Shown piece after piece: positions 8,131 through 17,186 of a stretch of 64,000 bases of DNA. A model generated the notes under the pieces. The model saw only the letters and a program-made list of their open reading frames with translations. It ran no database searches and was not told the DNA's origin. This DNA comes from CAVPWP01 sp050789285 (GTDB taxonomy: Bacteria; Pseudomonadota; Alphaproteobacteria; Rhodobacterales; Rhodobacteraceae): positions 372,001-436,000 of the forward strand of contig NZ_JBOUVX010000003.1 of NCBI RefSeq assembly GCF_050789285.1. Direction: 5' to 3'. Position numbers and translations under genes: made by a program. Numbering within the stretch: position 1 is the first letter of the stretch; every line of letters starts with the position of its first letter.

Positions 8131-8933
8131 CCTGCATCGAGACCCTCCAGGCCTATGGGCTGCGCTCGCTGGGGATCGGCGAGAGGCTTCTGCCGACGGC
8201 CGACATCAGCCTGTGCCAGCAGTTCGTGCTGATCGGGTCGGGGATGATCTGGAACATCTACTTCGGCGTGCTGGCGCTGTGCACGGGATTCTTCCTCGCC
8301 ACCGCGCTGGCGCTGGGCAAGAACGCCCGCACGCCGCTTCTGCGCAAGCCCTGCGAGTGGTTCATCTTCGTCTTCCGGGGCTCGCCGCTGTTCATCCAGT
8401 TCTTCATCGCCTACTTCCTGTTCCTGACGCTCAAGCAGGAAAACGACGCCTTCGCGCCGCTGACCTCGGCCGCGCTCGGGGCGCTGGTGGTGCTGTTCCT
8501 GAACACCGCCGCCTATACGGGCGAAATCTTCTACGGCGCGCTTCGTTCGGTTCCCAAGGGCGATCTCGAGGCCGCCGACGCCTATGGCTTCACCGGCTGG
8601 GCGCGGTTCCGCCGCATCCTGTGGCCCACCACGCTGCGGCTGGCCTGGCCGGCCTACACGAACGAGGCGATCTTCCTATTCCACGCCACGACGCTTGTGT
8701 TCTTCTCGGGGTTCCCGGCGATCCAGCAACGGGGCGACGCGCTTTACTATGCCAGCTACTTCGCGGACAAGACCTTCAACCCCTTCGTTCCCTACCCCAT
8801 CGTCGCGGGCTATTTCATCCTGCTGACCTTGGGCATCATCGCGCTTTTCGGCGCTATCAACCGGCGGCTCAACCGCCATCTGCCGCAGGCCGAACGGGGT
8901 CGGCTGCGGCTCAGACCTCAGGTGATCAGATGA
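8127..8933 (+). CDS. Polar amino-acid-type ABC transporter permease (HisM-like)
   Basis: A 268-residue permease, partner of the preceding gene. The EAA loop is GDLEAADAYGFTGWARFRRI, and FRGSPLFIQFF before it is typical of HisM/ArtM proteins. The start ATG at 8127 overlaps the upstream stop; the stop at 8933 in turn overlaps the start of the glutamine-synthetase-like gene (8930). The unbroken chain of ATGA overlaps ties transport to the metabolic genes. Confidence 0.9.
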   Translation: MTCIETLQAYGLRSLGIGERLLPTADISLCQQFVLIGSGMIWNIYFGVLALCTGFFLATALALGKNARTPLLRKPCEWFIFVFRGSPLFIQFFIAYFLFLTLKQENDAFAPLTSAALGALVVLFLNTAAYTGEIFYGALRSVPKGDLEAADAYGFTGWARFRRILWPTTLRLAWPAYTNEAIFLFHATTLVFFSGFPAIQQRGDALYYASYFADKTFNPFVPYPIVAGYFILLTLGIIALFGAINRRLNRHLPQAERGRLRLRPQVIR

Positions 8934-10240
8934 AACCCGCCCAAAGCTACCGCATCGCGGTAGCCGACGTGAATGGACAGGCCCGCGGCAAGCGGTTGCC
9001 CGCCGGCAAGCTTGACGAACTGGCTCTCGGATCGGCACGAATGCCGCTTTCGGCGCTGAACGTCGATGTTTCGGGGGCCGATATCGAGGACAGCCCCCTG
9101 CTGTGGGAAAGCGGCGATGCCGACGGCACGCTCCTGCCGACCGGGCGCGGCCCGATCCCGATGCCCTGGCTCGACAGCCAGTCCGAACTGATCCCGATGT
9201 GGATGTGGAAGGCCGGGCTTCCGTTTCATGGCGACCCGCGCCACGCGCTGGCCCGCGTCCTTGACCGCTATACCCAGCGCGGCTGGACCGTGATCGCGGC
9301 GACCGAGCTTGAGTTCTACCTGCTCGAGGCCGCCTACCTGACCGAGATGTCGCCGGCCTCGGCGCCCGGCCGCGCCGTCACCCACATCGGCGAGGCGATC
9401 CTGTCCCTGGACGAACTTGACGCCTTCGACAACTTCTTCACCGCGCTTTACGACGGGGCCGAGGCGATGGGCATTCCCGCCCAGTCGGCCACGTCGGAAT
9501 CCGGCATCGGCCAGTTCGAGATCAACCTCGACCACCGGCCCGCGATGCGCGCCGCCGACGACGCCTGGCTCTTCAAGCTTCTGGTTCGCGGCCTTGCGCG
9601 CCGCTATGGAATGGCCGCGACCTTCCTTGCCAAACCGTTTTCGGACAGCGCGGGCAACGGGCTGCACATGCATTTCTCGGTGCTGGACGACGACGGGCGC
9701 AACATCTTCGACGACAAGGGGCCGATGGGCACCGACATGCTGCGCCACGCCGTCGCCGGCTGCCTGCGGGCCATGCGCCCCTCGACGCTGGTCTTCGCAC
9801 CGCATGGTCCGTCCTATGCACGGTTCGAGGAATCGAGCCACGCGCCGATCAATGCCGTCTGGGGCTACGAGAACCGCACCGCCGCGATCCGCATCCCGGG
9901 CGGGTCGTCCAAGGCGCGCCGGATCGAGCATCGCGTCGCGGGGGGCTGCGTGAACCCCTACCTGCATTTCGCCGCCGTCCTGGGCGCGGCGCTGAACGGG
10001 ATCGAGGACCGGCTGGAACCGCCCGCCCCGATCGCCGGCAACGCCTACGAGGTCGACGCCCCCGAGATGCATCGCGACTGGGCCGCGGCGATCGACGACT
10101 TCGAGACCAGCGAAGAGATGGCCCGCATCTTCCATCCGGAACTGATCCGCAACTACGTGCTGACCAAACGTCAGGAGATTGCGCGCTTCGGCACCGTTGA
10201 CGTCCCGAAACGCCACGCCCTATATCTCGAGAGCGTTTGA
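8930..10240 (+). CDS. Glutamine synthetase family protein (gamma-glutamyl ligase-like)
   Basis: A 436-residue GS-fold protein. The N-terminal NGQARGKRLP block replaces the beta-grasp start of true GlnA and is typical of PuuA/GlnT-like gamma-glutamylamide synthetases. The catalytic half carries the metal and ATP-site blocks: ESGIGQFEINL, NGLHMHFS, and the loop WGYENRTAAIRIPG. It would ligate glutamate to an amine with ATP. It is translationally coupled to the HisM-like permease, so its substrate is probably what the transporter imports. It is distinct from the second GS-like gene at 10971, so the two may differ in substrate or act in series. Confidence 0.82.
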   Translation: MKPAQSYRIAVADVNGQARGKRLPAGKLDELALGSARMPLSALNVDVSGADIEDSPLLWESGDADGTLLPTGRGPIPMPWLDSQSELIPMWMWKAGLPFHGDPRHALARVLDRYTQRGWTVIAATELEFYLLEAAYLTEMSPASAPGRAVTHIGEAILSLDELDAFDNFFTALYDGAEAMGIPAQSATSESGIGQFEINLDHRPAMRAADDAWLFKLLVRGLARRYGMAATFLAKPFSDSAGNGLHMHFSVLDDDGRNIFDDKGPMGTDMLRHAVAGCLRAMRPSTLVFAPHGPSYARFEESSHAPINAVWGYENRTAAIRIPGGSSKARRIEHRVAGGCVNPYLHFAAVLGAALNGIEDRLEPPAPIAGNAYEVDAPEMHRDWAAAIDDFETSEEMARIFHPELIRNYVLTKRQEIARFGTVDVPKRHALYLESV

Positions 10241-10265
10241 CCGCATCCTGCCGCTGGGCTAGCCT
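10237..10265 (+). promoter_or_regulatory. Predicted sigma-70 promoter for the amidotransferase gene
   Basis: TTGACC (10237-10242) and TAGCCT (10260-10265) are separated by 17 bases, overlapping the stop of the preceding gene and leaving a short leader before ATG 10295. It suggests that the second half of the cluster can be transcribed separately. Confidence 0.5.
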
Positions 10266-10294
10266 CGGCGGCACCCAAAATTCACTGGTGTATC

Positions 10295-10978
10295 ATGCTT
10301 ATCGGCATTCTGCAGACCGGCCACGCGCCCGACAGCGTTCGTGCGCGCGACGGTGACTATTCCGACCTCTTCGAGAAGCTCCTCGGGGGCCGGGGCCTGA
10401 CCTTCCGCACCTGGAGCGTCGTCGACGGAGAGTTTCCGCCCGATGCGGACGCCGCCGATGGGTGGCTCATCACCGGCTCGCGCCATGGTGCCTACGACGA
10501 CCTGCCGTGGATCCCGCCTCTCGAGGACCTGATCCGCAAGATCCATGCCGCGAAGAAGCCCCTGGTCGGTGTCTGCTTCGGCCATCAGATCGTCGCCCAG
10601 GCGCTGGGCGGTCGGGTCGAGAAGTTCGAGGGCGGCTGGAACGTCGGCCGCACCGAATACGACTTCGACGGAACCACGCTGGCGCTGAACGCCTGGCACC
10701 AGGACCAGGTGGTCGAGGCGCCGAAAGAGGCCCGTGTTCTGGCCACGCACCCCAACTGCCGCTATGCCGCGCTGGCCTATGGCGACCACATCTTCACCGT
10801 TCAGCCGCACCCCGAATACTTTGCCGATACCCTGGGCGATCTGATCCGCTACCGGGGCCGGGGCGTCGTTCCCGACGCCCGGCTCGACGCGGCCGAAGCC
10901 AAGCTGTCCGAGCCCACCGACAACGTGCGCGTCGCCGACCGCATCGCCGCCTTCTTCCGGGAGACCGCCCATGTCTGA
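10295..10978 (+). CDS. Class I glutamine amidotransferase domain protein
   Basis: A 227-residue stand-alone GATase1 protein. The catalytic triad is visible: C94 in GVCFGHQ and H172 plus E174 in QPHPEY. The motif is of the GuaA/TrpG type rather than the peptidase C26 type of PuuD, so it is not simply called gamma-Glu-GABA hydrolase. In this cluster it probably hydrolyses a gamma-glutamyl amide, or supplies or removes glutamine for the neighbouring ligases. It overlaps the next GS-like gene by eight bases (10971-10978). Confidence 0.82.
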   Translation: MLIGILQTGHAPDSVRARDGDYSDLFEKLLGGRGLTFRTWSVVDGEFPPDADAADGWLITGSRHGAYDDLPWIPPLEDLIRKIHAAKKPLVGVCFGHQIVAQALGGRVEKFEGGWNVGRTEYDFDGTTLALNAWHQDQVVEAPKEARVLATHPNCRYAALAYGDHIFTVQPHPEYFADTLGDLIRYRGRGVVPDARLDAAEAKLSEPTDNVRVADRIAAFFRETAHV

Positions 10979-12332
10979 CTGGCTTGACACCCTCCCGGAA
11001 ACGACGCGCGAGTACCTTGCCGGGCGCAAGCCCGACGAGGTGGAATGCGTCATCGGCGACCTGCCCGGCATCGCGCGGGGCAAGGCCATGCCGGCGTCGA
11101 AATTCGCCACTCAGAAGCGCTTTTTCCTGCCGAACTCGATCTTCTACCAGACGATCACCGGCGACTGGGGCGAGGCGGCGGGCGACGCCGGCTTCACCGA
11201 GCCCGACATGATCCTGAAGCCCGACATGGATACGGCAACCGCCGCACCGTGGACGGCGGACCTGACGCTTCAGGTGATCCACGACGCCTATGACCAGAAG
11301 GGCCGGCCGATCCCGACCTCGCCGCGCAACGTCCTGAAGCGCGTGGTCGATCTTTACCGCAAGCAGGGCTGGGAGCCCGTCGTCGCGCCCGAGATGGAAT
11401 TCTACCTTGTGGCGCGCAACCTCGACCCGGCCAAGAACATCGAACCGATGATGGGCCGCACCGGCCGACCGGCGGCGGCGCGGCAGGCCTATTCGATCAG
11501 CGCGGTCGACGAATTCGGGCCCGTGATCGACGACATCTACGACTTCGCCGAGGCGCAGGGCCTCGAGATCGACGGCATCACGCAGGAAGGCGGCGCGGGG
11601 CAGCTTGAAATCAACCTGCGCCACGGACACCCCGTCCGGCTTGCCGACGAGATCTTCTTCTTCAAGCGGCTGATCCGCGAGGCGGCGCTGCGCCACAACT
11701 GCTTTGCCACCTTCATGGCCAAACCCATCGAGGGCGAACCGGGAAGCGCCATGCACGTCCACCATTCGGTGGTCGACAAGGCCACCGGCAAGAACATCTT
11801 CGCCGGGCCGCAGGGCGGCGAGACGGATGCCTTCTTCCACTTCATCGGAGGGTTGCAGACGCATCTGCCGCAGGTGATCGCGGTGCTGGCGCCCTACGTG
11901 AACAGTTACCGCCGCTATGTGAAGGACCATGCCGCCCCGATCAACCTGGCCTGGGGGCGCGATAACCGGACGACGGGCCTGCGTATCCCGATCTCGGAAC
12001 CCGAGGGCCGCCGTGTCGAGAACCGGCTGGCAGGCATGGACTGCAACCCCTACCTCGGCATCGCGGCCTCGCTCGCCTGCGGCTATCTCGGTCTGATGAA
12101 CGACATCTGGCCGACGCAATCCTTCAAGGGCGACGCCTACGACGGCGGCGAGGAAGAACTGCCGAAGGTCATGCACGACGCGCTCGATCTCTTCGCCGAG
12201 GCCAAGGAAATCCGCGAGATCCTCGACCCCGAGTTCTGCCGTGTCTACGAGATCGTGAAACGCACCGAGTATGACGAGTTCCTTCAGGTCATCAGCCCCT
12301 GGGAACGCGAACATCTGCTGCTGAACGTCTGA
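10971..12332 (+). CDS. Glutamine synthetase family protein (PuuA-like gamma-glutamyl ligase)
   Basis: A 453-residue GS-family protein, the second in the cluster. GIARGKAMP near the N-terminus is the PuuA-like hallmark; catalytic blocks QEGGAGQLEINL, GSAMHVHHS and WGRDNRTTGLRIP follow. PuuA in E. coli makes gamma-glutamylputrescine from putrescine, glutamate and ATP, and this enzyme probably acts on a related amine. A GGGAG site lies just before the ATG inside the 3' end of the amidotransferase gene. The FAD oxidase that follows would oxidise the glutamylated product. Confidence 0.85.
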   Translation: MSDWLDTLPETTREYLAGRKPDEVECVIGDLPGIARGKAMPASKFATQKRFFLPNSIFYQTITGDWGEAAGDAGFTEPDMILKPDMDTATAAPWTADLTLQVIHDAYDQKGRPIPTSPRNVLKRVVDLYRKQGWEPVVAPEMEFYLVARNLDPAKNIEPMMGRTGRPAAARQAYSISAVDEFGPVIDDIYDFAEAQGLEIDGITQEGGAGQLEINLRHGHPVRLADEIFFFKRLIREAALRHNCFATFMAKPIEGEPGSAMHVHHSVVDKATGKNIFAGPQGGETDAFFHFIGGLQTHLPQVIAVLAPYVNSYRRYVKDHAAPINLAWGRDNRTTGLRIPISEPEGRRVENRLAGMDCNPYLGIAASLACGYLGLMNDIWPTQSFKGDAYDGGEEELPKVMHDALDLFAEAKEIREILDPEFCRVYEIVKRTEYDEFLQVISPWEREHLLLNV

Positions 12333-12401
12333 CCCCTAGCCCTTGCCGCCCCGGCGGCGGGGGCGCTGCACCGAAACAAAGCCAAAGCCGGGTCCCGCGC
12401 C

Positions 12402-13709
12402 ATGACTGCCCTTTTCCGCAACGACAAACCCGGGGAATACCCCGACAGCTGGTACACCGCCTCGACCGAGATCCCGCCCGAGCGACCATCGCTGAAGGGC
12501 GAGGTCACGGCGGATGTCTGCGTGATCGGCGCGGGCTTCACCGGGTTGTCGGCGGCGCTTTATCTGGCCGAACGCGGCCTGTCGGTCACCGTGCTCGAGG
12601 CGCATCGCGCGGGCTTCGGCGCCTCGGGGCGCAACGGCGGGCAGGTCGGATCGGGCTTCAACAAGGGCCAGCGCTGGATCGAGGCGAAGGTCGGCCGTGA
12701 CGCCGCGCGCGCACTTTGGGACATGGCAGAGGCGGCTAAGGCGCAGGTGCGCGACCTGTCGGCGAAGCACGCGCCCGAGGCGCGCTATCTTCCCGGCGTC
12801 GCGCACGGCGAATACTCGGCCTCCGAGGCGGGCGAGGTACGTGCAGAAATCGAACATCTGCATCGCGCCTACGGCTACGACCAGGTCGATATCCTGTCGC
12901 AATCCGACATCCAGGCGCTTGTGAAGACGAAGCTCTACAAGGGTGGCGTGCTGGACCGGGGCGCGGGCCACATCCACCCGCTGCGCTATGCCTTGGGCCT
13001 TGCGCGCGCAGCCGAGGCGGCCGGTGCCACGATCCTCGAACGCTCGCCCGTGACCGAGGTGGTGCATGGCACGCCCAGCCGGATCTACACCGCCGGGGGC
13101 ACCGTGCTGGCGCAGCACGTCATCTTCGCCGGCAACGGCTATCTGCCCGCGAACCTCGAGCGCCGGATCTCGGCGCGCGTCATGCCGATCAACAGCTTCA
13201 TCGCCGCGACCGAACCGCTGGGCGACCGCTGGACCGAGATCCTTGCCCGCGACATCGCGGTGGCGGATTCGAAGTTCGTCGTGAACTACTACCGCATGTC
13301 CGAGGATCGCCGCTTCCTGTTCGGCGGGCGCGAAAGCTACACCCTTGGTTTTCCCAGCGACATCACCACGAAACTGCGTGAGCGCATGGTCACGCTTTTC
13401 CCACAGCTTGGCGACGTGAAGATCGACTATGTCTGGGGCGGCACGCTGGGCATCACGATGACGCGCGTGCCGGCGGTGATGCGCGTTGCGCCGAACGCGA
13501 TGGCGGCCGCGGGATTCTCAGGCCATGGCGTGGCGCTGTCGGGGTTCGCCGGGCGGGTGATGGCCGAGGCGATCGCCGGTCAGGCCGAACGCTTCGACAT
13601 CCTGTCGAAGCTGCCCACGCCGCCCTTCCCGGGGGGATCGGCCCTGAGGGCGCCGCTGCTGACGCTGGCGATGACATGGTATTCCCTGCGCGACCGCCTG
13701 GGCGTCTGA
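12402..13709 (+). CDS. FAD-dependent oxidoreductase (PuuB-like gamma-glutamyl-amine oxidase)
   Basis: A 435-residue DAO-family flavoprotein. The ADP-binding motif GAGFTGLSAALYLAERG starts near residue 44, followed by GASGRNGGQVGSG, the typical PuuB/OrdL block; the C-terminal GFSGHGVALSG motif completes the FAD site. PuuB oxidises gamma-glutamylputrescine to the aldehyde with release of ammonia and hydrogen peroxide. Position immediately after the PuuA-like ligase supports the same logic here. No aldehyde dehydrogenase (PuuC) lies within the window, so the route would be completed elsewhere. Confidence 0.87.
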   Translation: MTALFRNDKPGEYPDSWYTASTEIPPERPSLKGEVTADVCVIGAGFTGLSAALYLAERGLSVTVLEAHRAGFGASGRNGGQVGSGFNKGQRWIEAKVGRDAARALWDMAEAAKAQVRDLSAKHAPEARYLPGVAHGEYSASEAGEVRAEIEHLHRAYGYDQVDILSQSDIQALVKTKLYKGGVLDRGAGHIHPLRYALGLARAAEAAGATILERSPVTEVVHGTPSRIYTAGGTVLAQHVIFAGNGYLPANLERRISARVMPINSFIAATEPLGDRWTEILARDIAVADSKFVVNYYRMSEDRRFLFGGRESYTLGFPSDITTKLRERMVTLFPQLGDVKIDYVWGGTLGITMTRVPAVMRVAPNAMAAAGFSGHGVALSGFAGRVMAEAIAGQAERFDILSKLPTPPFPGGSALRAPLLTLAMTWYSLRDRLGV

Positions 13710-13847
13710 CCGGCACGCCCTTCTTCCCCCTTGCCTGACGGGCGTCGCCGCGCGGCGGCGTCATCGACGTGTTACAACAAAAGTTTCGCCTTTGCCGGCG
13801 CAATGGGCTACGTTTTTCCCGAAGAACAGTTTCGGGAAATCGAAAAG

Positions 13848-15047
13848 ATGAGCAGCCTGCCGAACACCTACGACGCCGAACCCATCCCCGACGCCGCGCG
13901 GGCCGAGGTGGAGCGCCTGCTGCAGTCGGGCGACCTCTTCCGCTATACCGCGCCGGGGGACGCGCCGGTGGCGCTGCTCGAACGCGAGTTCGCCGATCTT
14001 CTGGGCGTGGATTACGCGCTTGCGGTGGCGTCCTGTTCGGCGGCGCTGTTCTTGTCGATGAAGGCGCTCGACCTGCCGCGCGGCACGAAGGTGCTGATCC
14101 CCGCCTTCACCTTCGCCGCCGTGCCCTCGTCCGTCCTGCATGCCGAATGCGAGCCGGTGCTGGTCGAAGTGGGCGAGAACTACCGCATCGACATGGCCGA
14201 CTTCGCCGCGAAACTGACCCCCGACATCGGCGCCGTCCTCATCAGCCACATGCGCGGCCACACCTCGGACATGGACGCGATCATGGCGCTGTGCGAATCC
14301 GCGGGGGTGCCCGTGATCGAGGACGCGGCCCATTCCTTGGGCACCACCTGGGGCGGGCGCACCATCGGCACCATCGGCCGCATCGGCTGCTTTTCGTTCC
14401 AGTCCTACAAGCTTCTGAACGCGGGCGAAGGCGGCATCCTCGTCACCGACGACGCCGACCTCATGGCGCGCGCGGTGATCATGTCGGGCGCGTACGAGCA
14501 TAACTGGAAGAAGCACCCGGTCCTGCACGAAGCCTTCGCGCGGTGGCAGAACAGGCTGCCGCTTTACAACACGCGGCTCAACAACCTGTCGGCGGCAGTG
14601 ATCCGCCCGCAACTGCCCGAGCTTGCGCGCCGCATCCGCGACGGCCGGCGCAACCACGACCACGTCGCCGCGCGCCTGAACACCTCGCCCTGGCTGCACG
14701 TTCCCGAGAAGCTTGCACCCGAGGAGCGCGCCCCCGACTCGATCCAGTTCAACCTTGTCGGCGTCTCGGACGACGACACGCTGGCCTTCCAGGAGACCGC
14801 GAAGGCGCGCGGCGTGCCGGTTCAGGTCTTCGGGATGAGCACCGACAACGCCCGCGCCTTCTGGAACTGGCAGTTCCTTGGCGCCCTGCCCGAGCTTCCT
14901 CGGACGCGCGCCATGCTGATGCGCGCCTGCGACGCACGCCTGCCCGCGCGGCTGACGCTGGCCGACTGCGATGCCATTGCCGGGGCGCTGATCGCCGCGG
15001 CGGACGAGGTCATGGGCGCCTCACAGAACGCGAAAGCTGTCGCCTAG
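13848..15047 (+). CDS. DegT/DnrJ/EryC1/StrS-family PLP aminotransferase
   Basis: A 399-residue fold-type I PLP enzyme. The DegT signatures are AVASCSAALFLSMKAL, IPAFTFAAVPSSV, VIEDAAHSLG and SFQSYKLLNAGEGG, with the PLP-binding lysine in SYK. Family members transaminate keto-sugars or cyclitols, but no sugar nucleotide or antibiotic genes are nearby, so the substrate is unknown. ATG 13848 is preferred; ATG 13803 in the same frame would add 15 residues. The last 27 bases overlap the 3' end of the convergent LysR gene. Confidence 0.83.
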   Translation: MSSLPNTYDAEPIPDAARAEVERLLQSGDLFRYTAPGDAPVALLEREFADLLGVDYALAVASCSAALFLSMKALDLPRGTKVLIPAFTFAAVPSSVLHAECEPVLVEVGENYRIDMADFAAKLTPDIGAVLISHMRGHTSDMDAIMALCESAGVPVIEDAAHSLGTTWGGRTIGTIGRIGCFSFQSYKLLNAGEGGILVTDDADLMARAVIMSGAYEHNWKKHPVLHEAFARWQNRLPLYNTRLNNLSAAVIRPQLPELARRIRDGRRNHDHVAARLNTSPWLHVPEKLAPEERAPDSIQFNLVGVSDDDTLAFQETAKARGVPVQVFGMSTDNARAFWNWQFLGALPELPRTRAMLMRACDARLPARLTLADCDAIAGALIAAADEVMGASQNAKAVA

Positions 15048-15986
15048 CCAGGGCATCCGGCCCAGCGCGGGGCGCACGATCAGGTCGGCCAACAGCGGCC
15101 GGAGGCGCCCGGCCACGCGCCCAGGCAGGTCCAGAAGCACCTCGCGCCGCGCAGTCAGCGAGATCGTGCGGCTGAGCGGCGCGAACGGCAGCGGAAGGAC
15201 ATCGGCCCGGTCGCGGAACCGCCCCGCCCGCAGGAAGCCCAGCGGGGTCAAGATCGTCCAGCCCGCGCCTTCGGCCACCATCGCCATGATCGCGTGATAG
15301 CTGTCGAGTTCGAAGCGGTGGCTCAGCGTCAGGTTCTGGCGCGACAGGTGTCCCGCGATCTGGCGCCCCATGTAGTGCCGCGCGGTGTACTGAATGAGCG
15401 GCAGCGCCTGCAGCGTGGCAAGAAGATCCGCCCCTTCCGCCACGGCGCCCTTCGGCACGGCGGCGACGAAGGGTTCCTCGAACAGGGGATGGACTTCCAT
15501 CCACTCGGCCGCGGGGCCAAGATCGGCGGCGACGATCACGTCAAGCGTGCGCGCTTCGAGCAGATCGTAAAGCCGGTGGCTGGCCCCGGTTTCCAGCAGA
15601 AAGCGCGTGGCCGGCAGGTCGTCTGCAAGCCCGGAAAGCAGCGCCGGCGTTACGTCGGCGTCGAAATCCTCGATCACGCCAAGGTTGAAGCGCGACAGCC
15701 GCGCGAGATCGCGCATCGCCAGCTCGGCGCGCGCCTCGGCCGCTTCGTTCAGAATCGCCTGGGCGCGGGCGCGGAAAAGCTGGCCGGCAGGCGTGACCAT
15801 CAGCGGCCGCCCCCCGCGATCGAGAAGCGTCGCGCCCAGCGCGGCCTCGAGGTTGCTCAGCTGCTGGCTGACCGAAGAAGGGCTGACGCCCAGTCGCCGC
15901 GCCGCAGCCGAGATCGAGCCTTCCTCGACCGCCGCCGCGAAGACCTCGATGCCCCAGAGGGTGACCTTGCCCGGTGTGTCGACCAT
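15021..15986 (-). CDS. LysR-family transcriptional regulator
   Basis: A 321-residue regulator with an N-terminal winged HTH (about 10-68; EEGSISAAARRLGVSPSSVS) and a LysR substrate-binding domain. A GGAGG Shine-Dalgarno sequence precedes the ATG. It converges on, and overlaps, the DegT aminotransferase gene, and diverges from the GFA gene at 16080 across a 93-base gap. LysR proteins usually control a divergent neighbour, so the GFA gene is a candidate target, but the DegT gene is also possible. Confidence 0.9.
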   Translation of the reverse strand: MVDTPGKVTLWGIEVFAAAVEEGSISAAARRLGVSPSSVSQQLSNLEAALGATLLDRGGRPLMVTPAGQLFRARAQAILNEAAEARAELAMRDLARLSRFNLGVIEDFDADVTPALLSGLADDLPATRFLLETGASHRLYDLLEARTLDVIVAADLGPAAEWMEVHPLFEEPFVAAVPKGAVAEGADLLATLQALPLIQYTARHYMGRQIAGHLSRQNLTLSHRFELDSYHAIMAMVAEGAGWTILTPLGFLRAGRFRDRADVLPLPFAPLSRTISLTARREVLLDLPGRVAGRLRPLLADLIVRPALGRMPWLGDSFRVL

Positions 15987-16079
15987 TCGGTGCCTGCCTC
16001 CGCCGCCACGCTAGTCGTATTGACCGGGGCCGGCAACGCCGCGCAGACTGCCGGCGCGAACTGACGCGGAACCGACCCG

Positions 16080-16484
16080 ATGCCCCAGACCCATGGCCGA
16101 TGCCTGTGCGGCGCCGTCCGTTTCACCTTCGATCCCGCGGGGGTCGTCGACGCCTCGCACTGTCACTGCGAAAGCTGCCGCAGGGCCTGTTCGGCGCCGA
16201 TCACCACCACGCTTGCGATCCGCGACACGGCCTGGCGCTGGGTCGGCGCGGAGCCAGCCGAGTTCCGGTCGTCGCCCGGGGTCGTGCGGATGTTCTGCAG
16301 CACCTGCGGCTCACCCATGGCGTATCGCTCGGCCGCGTTCCCCGGCGAGACGGGGTTCTACGCGGCCTGCCTCGAGGATCCGGCGGAATTCACCCCGCAA
16401 AGCCACACCTTCTGGGCCGAGCGTCTGCCCTGGCTTCGGCTGGCCGACGACCTGCCGAAACACGCAGGCATGCCGGGGGACTAG
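16080..16484 (+). CDS. GFA (glutathione-dependent formaldehyde-activating) family protein
   Basis: A 134-residue Mss4-like zinc protein. The zinc ligand pattern is complete: CLCG near the start, CHCESC, and FCSTCG. Despite the family name most members are not shown to act on formaldehyde. It diverges from the LysR gene and converges with phaR, leaving four bases between stops. A second GFA protein is encoded at 41935. Confidence 0.85.
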   Translation: MPQTHGRCLCGAVRFTFDPAGVVDASHCHCESCRRACSAPITTTLAIRDTAWRWVGAEPAEFRSSPGVVRMFCSTCGSPMAYRSAAFPGETGFYAACLEDPAEFTPQSHTFWAERLPWLRLADDLPKHAGMPGD

Positions 16485-16488
16485 GCCG

Positions 16489-17049
16489 CTATGTACGGCC
16501 GATCTTCGCAAGCTGCGCCTGTAGGTCGGCAAGCTGCTTGCGGATTTCTCCAAGATCATCCGATTTGGGGGCGGCGTCGGCCTCGTCGTCGTCAGCCGCG
16601 GGGCCGGAGTTCCAGTTCGCCATGCCCCCGGTCATGGCCTTCAGGAAGGCCTCCTGCTGCGCGCGCATCGCGTCGAAGGCGGGCACGCCGGTCATCGGCT
16701 TGGTGAGGTTTTCCATCATCTTCGCCTGCCCCTCGCGCAGCATCTCGAAGCTCATCGCAAGGAATTGCGGCACCACCGACTGCGCCTGCGTGGTGTAGCT
16801 GCGCACAAGGTCCGTCAGCACGTCGAGCGGCAGCACGTTCTCGCCACGGCTTTCGTGCTCGGCGATGATCTGAAGCAGGTATTGCCGGGTGAGGTCGTCG
16901 CCCGACTTCAGGTCGACGATCTGGACTTCGCGGCCGGCCCGGATGAAGCCGGCGATATCCTCGAGCGTCACGTAGTCGCTGGTTTCGGTGTTGTAGAGGC
17001 GCCGGCTGGCGTAGCGCTTGATGAGAAGAGGCGCGTTGGCGTCGGACAA
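16489..17049 (-). CDS. phaR: Polyhydroxyalkanoate synthesis repressor PhaR
   Basis: A 186-residue regulator. The N-terminal PHB/PHA accumulation regulator DNA-binding domain is clear (LLIKRYASRRLYNTETSDYV), followed by a second conserved domain and an acidic, helical C-terminus. PhaR represses phasin and its own gene and is titrated away by PHA granules. The start is read as TTG 17049, six bases after AAGGAAG; no in-frame ATG fits. It is last in the minus-strand order phaC-phaP-phaR and is separated from phaP by a terminator, so it likely has its own promoter. Confidence 0.93.
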   Translation of the reverse strand: MSDANAPLLIKRYASRRLYNTETSDYVTLEDIAGFIRAGREVQIVDLKSGDDLTRQYLLQIIAEHESRGENVLPLDVLTDLVRSYTTQAQSVVPQFLAMSFEMLREGQAKMMENLTKPMTGVPAFDAMRAQQEAFLKAMTGGMANWNSGPAADDDEADAAPKSDDLGEIRKQLADLQAQLAKIGRT

Positions 17050-17109
17050 ATCCGTCTTCCTTCTTGTCGCGGTGCAGCGAAGCTTACGCGCGGCCCGCAC
17101 AAAAAGAAA

Positions 17110-17132
17110 GGGCGGGCTCGGAGAGCCCGCCC
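17110..17132 (-). terminator. Rho-independent terminator of phaP
   Basis: Nine-base GC arms (17110-17118 and 17124-17132) with a five-base loop, followed on the minus strand by TTTCTTTTTG. It lies 55 bases after the phaP stop and before phaR. Confidence 0.85.
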
Positions 17133-17186
17133 AAGGATGATGCCGACAGGGAGGAGGCCGGCGATCAGATCCTGGTCACCACCTAC

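Noticed and set aside
10295..10978. Calling the amidotransferase PuuD
   Set aside because: The active-site context GVCFGHQ is of GuaA/TrpG type, not of the peptidase C26 family of PuuD.
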